From assembly GCA_011050525.1 (NCBI GenBank), contig DRFO01000040.1, positions 1 to 40,649 of the forward strand: a stretch of DNA of 40,649 bases, in the 5' to 3' direction. A program made the translations under genes and the position numbers. The DNA is from Halopseudomonas xinjiangensis. Its GTDB lineage: Bacteria; Pseudomonadota; Gammaproteobacteria; Pseudomonadales; Pseudomonadaceae. How positions within the stretch are numbered: position 1 is the first letter of the stretch; each line of letters starts with the position of its first letter. Under the pieces are notes generated by a model. That model searched no databases. It saw nothing but the letters and a program-made list of their open reading frames with translations, and was not told the DNA's origin. Below are positions 34,521-40,649 of this stretch, piece by piece.

Positions 34521-35146
34521 TGAAGCTCACACCCGATGATCTTTCACAGATCAGCGCGCTGACTCTGGATCATTATCATGGCTGCGCTGACGAATTTCGT
34601 GAAGGTACCCGCAATCACGATGTCAGCCAGAATATCGCTGCGCTGCTGCGCCACATGGAGGGCCAGCCGCCTTTTCAGATTCTGGATATGGGTTGCGGCC
34701 CCGGCCGTGATCTGCGCACATTCACTGCCATGGGGCACTCTGCGGTCGGCCTGGACGGGTGCACAAGCTTCGTGAACATGGCTCGCGCCGACAGCGGCTG
34801 CGAGGTCTGGCTACAGGATTTTCTCAACCTCGAACTGCCGGCTGCGCGATTCGATGGCGTGTTTGCCAATGCGGTGCTGTTTCATATTCCGAGTCAGGAG
34901 CTGCCCAGGGTGTTACGCCAACTGCACGCCACGCTGAAACCGGGCGGCGTACTGTTCAGCTCCAACCCGCGCGGTGAGAACCAGGAGGGCTGGAATGGCG
35001 ATCGTTACGGTGCCTACTACGACCTGGAGAACTGGCGCACGCTGCTAGGTGCCGCTAATTTCGTCGAGCTGGAGCATTACTTCAGACCTGCCGGCCTGCC
35101 CCGCGATCAACAACCCTGGCTAGCCAGCGTCTGGCGACGAGGCTAG
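34520..35146 (+). CDS. SAM-dependent class I methyltransferase
   Basis: This 208-residue protein has SAM motif I at 55-63 (LDMGCGPGR). Motif II/post-I lies around GLDGCTSFVNMARADS (where the acidic residue is an Asp), and motif III is around DGVFANAVLFHIP. A tail of aromatic residues is typical of Methyltransf_11/25 proteins. The substrate is unknown. It begins on the last base of the HAD stop, with AGGGGG about nine bases upstream in that gene, showing coupled translation. Some similar HAD-methyltransferase pairs act in small-molecule repair, but that is only a possibility here. Confidence 0.83.
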   Translation: MKLTPDDLSQISALTLDHYHGCADEFREGTRNHDVSQNIAALLRHMEGQPPFQILDMGCGPGRDLRTFTAMGHSAVGLDGCTSFVNMARADSGCEVWLQDFLNLELPAARFDGVFANAVLFHIPSQELPRVLRQLHATLKPGGVLFSSNPRGENQEGWNGDRYGAYYDLENWRTLLGAANFVELEHYFRPAGLPRDQQPWLASVWRRG

Positions 35147-35154
35147 CCGTAACC

Positions 35155-36549
35155 CTAGCCACGCCGGGCGCGCGTGACGCTTATGACGGTATCAAGGCCT
35201 ATGAACAACAGTAGACTGATACCTAGTACTGGCAAACTATAGCCCAGGAGCAGCGCGGCCAGGGCGACGCCGGTGCGCCACGCAGGCGTCATTTGAAACC
35301 ATGCTTGCAACGGACTTTGCGGTCCTGCAAAGGCAGTTTTCGCCCTTCGGCTCCACCACATGATATAGCCGGTCGAAACCATGATCAGCACGCCCACAGA
35401 GGTTGCGATGAGCAACAGCTGATTGGCCAGCCCAAATAGCGAGCCCATGTGCGCATCAATGCCCCAGCGGGTCAGCTTGGCGGCCAGGGGAAAATGCTCG
35501 AATTCGATCTCATCGACTATGACCAGCGTCTCGGGATCAATCGCGACGGCGTCCACTTGGGTTGGCCAACTGCGGTCGATTTCGGTGACTGTCCAGGCAC
35601 GCTCAAGCGCCTGCCCCGGTTTTATCTCAATTTTTCCCGCATCGATTCCCGCCGATCGGGCAGCAGCCAGTACAGCGTCGATATTGTGGACACCGTCCGT
35701 GCCGCCGGCTAGCGGCTCAACGGTATTCCCATGATGGTCATGCTCACTAACCTCCATCATTTTTCCGGACAGAGCCGTCGATAAGCCAGGGGTAGACATA
35801 CCCAGGGCCGCCCGCGCAACGCCGATATTCCCACCCGCCCATTTTGACCAGGTCAAACCGGTGGCCGAGAAGAACAACAGGCCGACGAACAGCCACAACC
35901 CCAACATTGAGTGCCACCGGCGCAGAGGCCGCCCGGCAGAAGACCTATTTATAGTGCGGCGCTGGAGCCTCCGGGCGTTCCACAGGATAAGTCCGCCCAC
36001 GGCTGCTACCCATAGCCATGAAGCTGCCAGCTCGCTATAAAGCCGACCCCAGTCGCCCATGAACAGCCGTCGGTGCAGATCGCCGATCCAGTTGCGCACT
36101 GGCAGCACTCCCGTGGTGCCGTAGACCACCAGATCACCGCGGATGTCAGCCGTGACGGGGTCGATAAAAATGGCTCTGTGCTCAGACGAATCGAGTCCGG
36201 GCAGACTGTACATCACCCGCGTCGTCATGCCCTCGCCCGCTGCCGGGCGAATGGCTGCCAGCGATACGCCGTCACCAACGTAGGCGCGCGCCACGTCGAT
36301 CTGCCGCGCCAGCGTCTGCGTCGGGCCACGGCTTTCGGTATACAGATGCTGCGCGTAAAGCCGATCCTCTATTTGCGGGGTTAGCGCGTACAACAAACCG
36401 CTAAGGGCGGCCACAAGGAAAAACGGACCCACAAACAGACCCACCTGAAAATGCAGGCGGGCTATCAGCGCCACTAGCAGACTGCCAGACTCAGCCGACC
36501 GAGCTGCTACGCTGGTGTCGGAAGAGACCGTTCTGAACATATCGGGCAT
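35155..36549 (-). CDS. PepSY-associated transmembrane protein
   Basis: This 464-residue inner-membrane protein has four to five membrane helices (about 25-50, 175-195, 222-240, 375-395, 430-450). The periplasmic region between helices carries PepSY-like segments (ALERAWTVTEIDR and LVIVDEIEFEHFPL). Conserved histidines lie near LHRRLFMG, RWHSMLG and IDAHMGSLFG. This is the PepSY_TM (PiuB/FoxB-like) family, which is linked to siderophore-iron reduction or to heme and copper handling. The ATG at 36549 is used, although 36540 is equally plausible. It is convergent with the methyltransferase, eight bases apart. Confidence 0.84.
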   Translation of the reverse strand: MPDMFRTVSSDTSVAARSAESGSLLVALIARLHFQVGLFVGPFFLVAALSGLLYALTPQIEDRLYAQHLYTESRGPTQTLARQIDVARAYVGDGVSLAAIRPAAGEGMTTRVMYSLPGLDSSEHRAIFIDPVTADIRGDLVVYGTTGVLPVRNWIGDLHRRLFMGDWGRLYSELAASWLWVAAVGGLILWNARRLQRRTINRSSAGRPLRRWHSMLGLWLFVGLLFFSATGLTWSKWAGGNIGVARAALGMSTPGLSTALSGKMMEVSEHDHHGNTVEPLAGGTDGVHNIDAVLAAARSAGIDAGKIEIKPGQALERAWTVTEIDRSWPTQVDAVAIDPETLVIVDEIEFEHFPLAAKLTRWGIDAHMGSLFGLANQLLLIATSVGVLIMVSTGYIMWWSRRAKTAFAGPQSPLQAWFQMTPAWRTGVALAALLLGYSLPVLGISLLLFIGLDTVISVTRARRG

Positions 36550-36707
36550 AAACCTGAACTCTGAAGGCGGCAGCGCTGACAGGGCGCGTCCAAGCAAATC
36601 GATTCAGGATTATAGTGCTGCAGCAAATTTCTGCCAGACCGCTGGTGATGCTAAAGTGCACGCAGCCGCCACTGTGCGCTCATCCATTTTTTTGCAGGAG
36701 TAGTCCC

Positions 36708-36989
36708 ATGCCTAAAGCCACTGCCCGTCATATCCTGGTTCCGACCGAAGCCAAGTGCAACGAACTGAAAGCTGCCATCGAAGGTGGTGCTGATTTTGCT
36801 CAGGTAGCCAAGGACAATTCGACATGTCCTTCCAGCCGCGACGGCGGAAACCTCGGGTCATTCGGCCCTGGTCAGATGGTCAAGGAATTCGATACCGTGG
36901 TGTTCAGCGCGCCAGTCAACGAAGTGCAGGGCCCGGTAAAAACCCAGTTCGGCTATCATCTGCTGGAAGTGACCAGCCGTCAGGACTGA
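36708..36989 (+). CDS. ppiC: Parvulin-type peptidyl-prolyl isomerase PpiC
   Basis: This 93-residue protein has the same length and layout as E. coli PpiC: ARHILVPTEAKCNEL opening, GADFAQVAKDNSTCPSS, GGNLGSFGPGQMVKEFD, and QFGYHLLEV closing. The His of ARHIL and the Cys/His of the active site are present. It catalyses cis-trans isomerisation of peptidyl-prolyl bonds in the cytoplasm. AGGAG seven bases before the ATG fixes the start, and the 31 open codons upstream are not used. A perfect hairpin follows its stop. Confidence 0.93.
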   Translation: MPKATARHILVPTEAKCNELKAAIEGGADFAQVAKDNSTCPSSRDGGNLGSFGPGQMVKEFDTVVFSAPVNEVQGPVKTQFGYHLLEVTSRQD

Positions 36990-37001
36990 CACCTGTCGAG
37001 G

Positions 37002-37024
37002 ATGCCGCGTGCTTTGCGCGGCAT
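37002..37024 (+). terminator. Hairpin downstream of ppiC
   Basis: ATGCCGCG (37002-37009) pairs perfectly with CGCGGCAT (37017-37024) around seven bases. It begins about 12 bases after the ppiC stop. A T-run is lacking, so termination would be weak or rho-assisted. Confidence 0.45.
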
Positions 37025-37070
37025 TCAGGTATACTCCGCGCCTTTATTTCACCTACTCCTCGGATCAACC

Positions 37071-37316
37071 ATGAGCACCACTGAACTGCCCTCGCAACAG
37101 CCCGACCTATCTGTCGCTGAGGTTGATGAAACTGTCGCCCTTACTACCGCCGAAAAGCCCGGTATTCGCGGTTTCGCTTCGTTGTTCTCCGCGGCAGCGG
37201 CTGCGGCAGGCAAGCAGAACGCTCAGCCCTGGCAACAGAAGGGCAATAATTCGCGGCATGAAAAGAAGATCGGCATGGCATTCAACGGCTCGCGCAAATC
37301 AATGGGCAAGCGCTGA
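37071..37316 (+). CDS. Small hypothetical protein with basic C-terminus
   Basis: This 81-residue protein has no signal peptide. The acidic N-terminal half (QQPDLSVAEVDETVALT) is followed by an alanine stretch and a basic C-terminus (RHEKKIGMAFNGSRKSMGKR). The last segment looks like an RNA- or nucleoid-binding tail, and similar small proteins with a SMGKR ending occur in pseudomonads. The role is unknown. The ATG at 37071 is chosen because the frame before it is occupied by the ppiC hairpin. The ribosome site is weak. It converges on the EamA gene with 14 bases between stops. Confidence 0.62.
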   Translation: MSTTELPSQQPDLSVAEVDETVALTTAEKPGIRGFASLFSAAAAAAGKQNAQPWQQKGNNSRHEKKIGMAFNGSRKSMGKR

Positions 37317-37330
37317 ACCTGCTGCCTTGC

Positions 37331-38215
37331 TCAGGCCAGGCTCGGCCGCCAGCGACCATAGAGCCAACCGCCGCATACGTTGATCAATAATCCCAGCATA
37401 ACCAGCAATGCGCCGACCACCTGCCATCCGCCGAGGCACTCGCCCAGCAACAGCGCGGCGGAGGTGAGCCCGACTACCGGCACGAGCAGCGAAAAAGGCG
37501 CTACCTGACTGGCCGGGTAGCGTGAAAGCAGCCGACTCCAGAGACTGTATCCCAGAATGGTCGCCCCGAATGCCAGATAGACCAACACCAGGATGGTATC
37601 GAGGTTGATCGCGCGCAAGGCAGATTCGATCTGAACGGGCCCCTCCAGCCACCAGGAAAGTGCCAGAAAGGGCAATGGCGGCACCAGACTACCCCACACA
37701 ACCAGCCCCACCAGATCAACCTTGCCGATCCTGCGGGTGACAATGTTGCCCATCGCCCACATCGCAGCGGCGCAAATGGTCATGGCAAAACCCACCAGGG
37801 TCAGGCTTCGATCAACTTGCATACCAATCAACGCCAGACCGCCCGCCGCCACTACCAGACCTATTAAATTGGCCAGACGCAGCCGCTCGCCCAGGAACAG
37901 GGCGGCAAAAAAGAAGGTAAAAAACGCCTGGGATTGTAATACCAGCGAAGCCAGGCCCGCCGGCATGCCGACCGACATGCCGTAGAACAGGAAGGCAAAC
38001 TGGCCAAGCGAGATGGTCAGCCCATAGGCTAGCAACCAGCGGAGCGGAACATTTGGTCGTTTGATGAACAGGATCGCAGGGAACGCAGCAAGCATGAAGC
38101 GCAACGCACCCAGCAGCATTGGCGGCATATCCTCCAGCCCTGCCTTGATCACGACAAAGTTCATTCCCCAGACGATGATGACGACCAGGGCCAGCAGCAG
38201 ATCCTTCGGGCTCAT
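37331..38215 (-). CDS. EamA/DMT-superfamily exporter
   Basis: This 294-residue inner-membrane protein has ten predicted helices made of two EamA repeats (about 1-140 and 150-290). The opening MSPKDLLLALVVIIVWGMNFVVIK and the second-half GATILGYSLWSRLLSRYPASQVAPFSLLVPV match the EamA exporter group, which includes the O-acetylserine/cysteine exporter. Substrate unassigned. AGGACG before the ATG at 38215 supports the start. It is transcribed toward the small gene at 37071. Confidence 0.88.
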   Translation of the reverse strand: MSPKDLLLALVVIIVWGMNFVVIKAGLEDMPPMLLGALRFMLAAFPAILFIKRPNVPLRWLLAYGLTISLGQFAFLFYGMSVGMPAGLASLVLQSQAFFTFFFAALFLGERLRLANLIGLVVAAGGLALIGMQVDRSLTLVGFAMTICAAAMWAMGNIVTRRIGKVDLVGLVVWGSLVPPLPFLALSWWLEGPVQIESALRAINLDTILVLVYLAFGATILGYSLWSRLLSRYPASQVAPFSLLVPVVGLTSAALLLGECLGGWQVVGALLVMLGLLINVCGGWLYGRWRPSLA

Positions 38216-38318
38216 CGTCCTGCCTCATGAATAGTTGAGGCTCTATTAGAACCGTCCGGGGTGTTACTGTGGCCATACAGTCGGTCGACAATCAGCCGTT
38301 ACAGTGCCAGCGCGCTGA

Positions 38319-39194
38319 TTAATCTCCTGCCGAAGGTCTTGCAAATACCTGCGTCCAGTAAATCGAGGTCTCTGGCTCGTTCACATAGGCTGCGCCCATG
38401 TCTGTGAACTCGGGGTTCATGATATTGGCGCAATGTCCGGCACTGTGCAGCCAACCGGCTACGACCTGTTCCGCGGACCCCTGACCTACCGCTACGTTCT
38501 CGCCAACATAGCGGTAGTCGTAGCCCTGGTTGTCTACTCGGGTGTCGACCTGCACCCCTTCGGCATCCGCATGGCTGAGCACTCCGGCTTCAGCCATGTA
38601 GTTACTGTGCTCTAGCGCAGCTCTGCCGAGCCGTGGATCCCAGGTAAGAGGTGAAGCGGCTTCGAACGACTGATCTCCACAGGTTCTAGGGCTGCGACGC
38701 GCCTTGTTCACGTGCCGGAGAACAGCCTGGCCGGCATCCATCCAATCCCGGAGACTCTCAGATACCAACGGCCTGGCCACAATTACCTGCCATCCGTCGT
38801 CCATCCGGGACACCCCAATTTCGGCATATTGGGGATCCAGCAGCACTTCACAGTAGCGCTGTTTGATGGCTGTCATTGCATCAGCCGCATCGGACGGTCC
38901 CGACAGGGATATCGCCTGCGCTGCGCCGGCTTGATACCCGGCTTGCTGCATGGCCTGTTGCCATGGAGCACCCGGTTCGAGCTTGACCGACGCCAGACTT
39001 TCGCTGGGCGCCAGCGGACCGGCCTCGAACTGCTTACCCTTGCAGGTGGGCGACGAGGCGCGGTATTCGTTGATCAGCTTCACCAGCTCGCTGCTGGGCT
39101 CTGCGCTGACGCCGGCAGCGCCAAACATCCCCACCCCGAACAGCATAAATGCAGCGATGCCTGCCGGGCGGTCAAAAATTCGGATTGTTGTCAT
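38319..39194 (-). CDS. Secreted tandem CAP-domain (SCP/PR1-like) protein
   Basis: The protein has 291 residues with a signal peptide of about 31 residues (GVSA). The C-terminal CAP domain (about 155-290) has the family set His208 in LSHAD, Glu232 in GENVA, His254 in SAGHCANIMN and Glu262. The N-terminal half (33-145) is a degenerate copy: NEYRASSPTCKGKQFEAGPL parallels NKARRSPRTCGDQSFEAASPL, and LLDPQYAEIGVSR parallels IMNPEFTDMGAAY. The first copy lacks the His/Glu set. Bacterial CAP proteins are secreted and their role is mostly unknown. GGAG lies before the ATG. Confidence 0.83.
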   Translation of the reverse strand: MTTIRIFDRPAGIAAFMLFGVGMFGAAGVSAEPSSELVKLINEYRASSPTCKGKQFEAGPLAPSESLASVKLEPGAPWQQAMQQAGYQAGAAQAISLSGPSDAADAMTAIKQRYCEVLLDPQYAEIGVSRMDDGWQVIVARPLVSESLRDWMDAGQAVLRHVNKARRSPRTCGDQSFEAASPLTWDPRLGRAALEHSNYMAEAGVLSHADAEGVQVDTRVDNQGYDYRYVGENVAVGQGSAEQVVAGWLHSAGHCANIMNPEFTDMGAAYVNEPETSIYWTQVFARPSAGD

Positions 39195-39223
39195 TACGAT
39201 GTCTCCGCGGTGGGCGACCCGAA

Positions 39224-39253
39224 AATGAAAAAGCCAGCATAAATCGCTGGCTT
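39224..39253 (-). terminator. Rho-independent terminator of csbD-type gene
   Basis: On the minus strand, AAGCCAGC is followed by a seven-base loop, GCTGGCTT and a T-rich run (TTTCATTTT). The paired bases lie at 39246-39253 and 39231-39238. This is a clear intrinsic terminator 32 bases past the stop of the CsbD gene. Confidence 0.85.
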
Positions 39254-39285
39254 GTTCGTTTTGACGGCTAGCCCCGGGTTTGAAC

Positions 39286-39477
39286 TCAGGCCCTGTCTAC
39301 ACCTTTCTTGACCGTATCCTTCGCTTCGCCTTTCACGCCCTGTGCCTCGCCCTTGGTCTCCTGAACTTTGCCTTCACCTTTCATGTTGTCGTTATCGGTG
39401 GCTTCGCCGACACCTTGCTTGCCCTTGCCTATGGCTTCGTTGGCCTTGCCTTTGATCTTGTCTGAAGTACTTCCCAT
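39286..39477 (-). CDS. CsbD-family stress protein
   Basis: This 63-residue, highly charged, disordered protein is built of GxxGEAxG-type repeats (KGKANEAIGKGKQGVGEATDN and GEAQGVKGEAKD). That is the CsbD pattern, and it starts with the typical MGSTSDKIKG. CsbD-type proteins accumulate under general stress and are thought to protect other proteins or membranes. AGGAGG before the ATG at 39477 is strong. The gene ends at an intrinsic terminator and is probably monocistronic. Confidence 0.9.
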   Translation of the reverse strand: MGSTSDKIKGKANEAIGKGKQGVGEATDNDNMKGEGKVQETKGEAQGVKGEAKDTVKKGVDRA

Positions 39478-39594
39478 GGTGTTACCTCCTGGGTTTATGC
39501 GCTTTTTTTAGCTACATAGATGTGGACGGCTGTCGGGCAGGCAAGTTCCGGCACGGGTAATACACTTTGTGTCCGTCCCGTCGCCGTCATCGGC

Positions 39595-39837
39595 TTACCT
39601 GATGTTTTCATGCAGGCGCACATTCAGCTCATCGACGATAGGTTCCCAGTCGGCGTCTGCCATGATTTCTTCCTTCAAAAAGGCGGCCTGACCCGTGCTC
39701 CAGAACGGTGCTTCCGACACTTTTACATCGTCAGGTAGCGGCCGGTGGGCAGCAATGAAATCGTTGATGCTGCCTTCGTCGGAATCAAGACCAAGCTGTT
39801 CAAACAGCGTAGGCATATCTTTGTTGAGCAAATCCAT
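39595..39837 (-). CDS. DUF2789 family protein
   Basis: This 80-residue cytoplasmic protein of the DUF2789 family is recognised by MPTLFEQLGLDSDEGSINDFIAAHRPL, VSEAPFWSTGQAAFLKEEI and DWEPIVDELNVRLHE. It is acidic and mostly helical, with no known function, and is common in Pseudomonas. The ATG at 39837 has AGGGGA upstream. It lies 117 bases upstream of the csbD-type gene on the same strand but probably has its own transcript. Confidence 0.88.
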   Translation of the reverse strand: MDLLNKDMPTLFEQLGLDSDEGSINDFIAAHRPLPDDVKVSEAPFWSTGQAAFLKEEIMADADWEPIVDELNVRLHENIR

Positions 39838-39991
39838 GGTGGTTCCCCTAATTAATCAGCTAATACAACGGTTGCTGATCAATAGAGGCTCTACCTTGCG
39901 GGCAGTTCCCTATCAGCCGCGTTTGCCTTGACCTGAGCTAAACGGATTTTGCATGATGCCGCCTGGTCAAGATTCATTCTGTTGCAGGCCC

Positions 39992-40420
39992 ATGTCCGAT
40001 TTCATCCGCTGCGAATTGCTTTCCAATGATGCCCATCCCCTGGCTACGCGCTTTTACCGCAACCACAACAGTGGCATGAAGGTGCGCTCGCGCCATCAGA
40101 CATGGGTGATTCGTGACCCCGAGATAATCGCGAGCCTGTGCCTCCAGCCTATGGATAGAGGGTATTGGCTGACTAGTCTTCTGGTGTCGCCCGGCCACCG
40201 CAACCAGGGCAAGGCAACCACGCTGCTGAGCCATGTAAGAACGAGCGTCAGCGGCCCGATCTGGTTGTTTTGCAATCCGACGCTCCAGGCTTTCTACGAG
40301 CGCTCCGGCTTTAACCGATGCAGCGACCTTCCCGAGGCGCTGGCTGACCGACTGGCACGTTATCAGCGCAGCAAGCAGCTCATGGCAATGCGCGCCGGCA
40401 GCCCTGGGTCTGGTTTCTAA
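39992..40420 (+). CDS. GNAT-family acetyltransferase
   Basis: The protein has 142 residues. GNAT motif A is seen as YWLTSLLVSPGHRNQGKATTLLSHV (about 57-81), with the acetyl-CoA loop RNQGKA. Motif B is around NPTLQAFYERSGFN. Substrate unknown. The ATG at 39992 (MSDFIRCELL) is favoured over 39953 because AGG precedes it at a suitable distance and the upstream residues are cysteine-rich noise. The C-terminal 20 residues are flexible. It is the last gene before the right-hand insertion sequence, 86 bases away. Confidence 0.8.
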   Translation: MSDFIRCELLSNDAHPLATRFYRNHNSGMKVRSRHQTWVIRDPEIIASLCLQPMDRGYWLTSLLVSPGHRNQGKATTLLSHVRTSVSGPIWLFCNPTLQAFYERSGFNRCSDLPEALADRLARYQRSKQLMAMRAGSPGSGF

Positions 40421-40479
40421 GCCATACTGGCAAAACTGCACCATCCACTCGCCGCCTCAAGGCCCTCGTTGCACCGTTT

Positions 40480-40495
40480 AAGCGCAGCGGCGCTT
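40480..40495 (+). terminator. Short hairpin after the GNAT gene
   Basis: AAGCGC (40480-40485) and GCGCTT (40490-40495) pair around a four-base loop, 60 bases past the GNAT stop. No T-run follows. A weak terminator is possible. Confidence 0.35.
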
Positions 40496-40505
40496 GCCGG
40501 CTAGC

Positions 40506-40532
40506 TGAATCACACCGGGTTTTATGGAGGCC
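40506..40532 (+). repeat. IS3 terminal inverted repeat, orfB side
   Basis: This is the inward-reading 27-base repeat TGAATCACACCGGGTTT, then TA, then TGGAGGCC. It matches the repeat at 118-144 in the opposite orientation at 25 of 27 positions. Confidence 0.85.
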
Positions 40533-40544
40533 ATTTCATTTAAG

Positions 40545-40649
40545 TCAGGCCGCCATGACCTGACCGGTGTGTTGCTGGTAGAAGTTTGCCTCAGCTTCTG
40601 CCGGCGGTATATACCCGATCGAACCCAGTAGGCGCTGGTGGTTGAACCA
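40545..40649 (-). CDS. IS3-family transposase OrfB, C-terminal fragment
   Basis: These are the last 34 codons of an IS3 OrfB (rve-type integrase core) transposase. The frame runs WFNHQRLLGSIGYIPPAEAE and ends GQVMAA before the stop. WFNHQRLHxxLGYxxPxxxE is the conserved end of the DDE domain in IS3 elements. The rest lies outside the window. Confidence 0.92.
   Translation of the reverse strand, partial: WFNHQRLLGSIGYIPPAEAEANFYQQHTGQVMAA

Larger units (their letters stand above)
40506..40649 (-). mobile_element. IS3-family insertion sequence, orfB end (partial)
   Basis: The right end of the window is the orfB side of an IS3-family element, in the same orientation as the copy at the left end. 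The element begins at 40506 with the inverted repeat TGAATCACACCGGGTTT. The transposase stop lies at 40545-40547. The three bases just outside are AGC (40503-40505), which do not match the CCG outside the left copy. Confidence 0.9.

Noticed and set aside
1..40649. The whole window as a composite transposon
   Set aside because: Two direct IS copies flank it, but many enclosed genes (ppnN, ppiC, TIGR04211, DUF2789) are ordinary chromosomal genes and 40 kb is too large for a normal composite transposon.
1..40649. CRISPR arrays, tRNA or rRNA genes
   Set aside because: No regularly spaced repeats and no cloverleaf or rRNA-like conserved blocks were seen on either strand.

Overview
The window reads as a chromosomal contig from a Pseudomonas-type gammaproteobacterium, quite possibly a marine or saline lineage such as Halopseudomonas. 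The inference rests on the set of protein families: TIGR04211 SH3 protein, PpnN, DUF2789, DUF3135, QsdR-type TetR, SdsA1 with a divergent LysR regulator, and CadR/CadA. It also rests on GC-rich coding sequence. No species can be fixed from the sequence alone. No tRNA, rRNA, CRISPR array, prophage or replication origin was seen.

Both ends lie inside an IS3-family element read on the minus strand. Bases 1-144 carry the start of orfA and one terminal inverted repeat. Bases 40506-40649 carry the end of orfB and the matching repeat. The left copy cuts a chemotaxis receptor gene after its sCache sensor domain. The bases flanking the two IS ends do not match, so these look like two different copies where the assembly broke.

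Layout. 0.1-4 kb: truncated chemoreceptor, thioredoxin-like protein, secreted alpha/beta hydrolase, small membrane protein. 4-14.7 kb: a surface or secreted group with a GH5 glycanase lipoprotein behind an AT-rich leader, an OafA-type acyltransferase with an SGNH domain, a TetR regulator, a large VolA-like lipase, a GH16 glucanase and a membrane diguanylate cyclase. 14.7-21.2 kb: an unlisted 42-residue membrane protein, PpnN, SH3 protein, sugar O-acetyltransferase divergent from an AmpC beta-lactamase, a DUF2945-DUF488 pair and a SleB-type wall hydrolase.

21.2-30.6 kb: three divergent regulator/effector pairs in a row, namely BASS transporter/LysR, alkylsulfatase SdsA1/LysR, and CadR/CadA with a textbook MerR-type operator. 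They are followed by a secreted subtilase whose catalytic Asp position reads Glu. 31-33 kb: an ECF42-type sigma factor with a DGPF (YCII) protein and a convergent DUF1428 protein. 33.3-40.4 kb: ordinary housekeeping and stress genes (DUF3135, HAD phosphatase plus methyltransferase, PepSY membrane protein, PpiC, EamA exporter, tandem CAP protein, CsbD, DUF2789, GNAT).

Most of the content is ordinary chromosomal accessory and core material with a theme of envelope and secreted hydrolases and toxic-compound handling. I did not find a clearly new multi-gene system. The items most worth a second look are the IS-bounded contig with the broken receptor, the atypical subtilase, the duplicated CAP protein, the small membrane ORF at 14754-14882 and the elaborate inverted repeat at 17174-17205.
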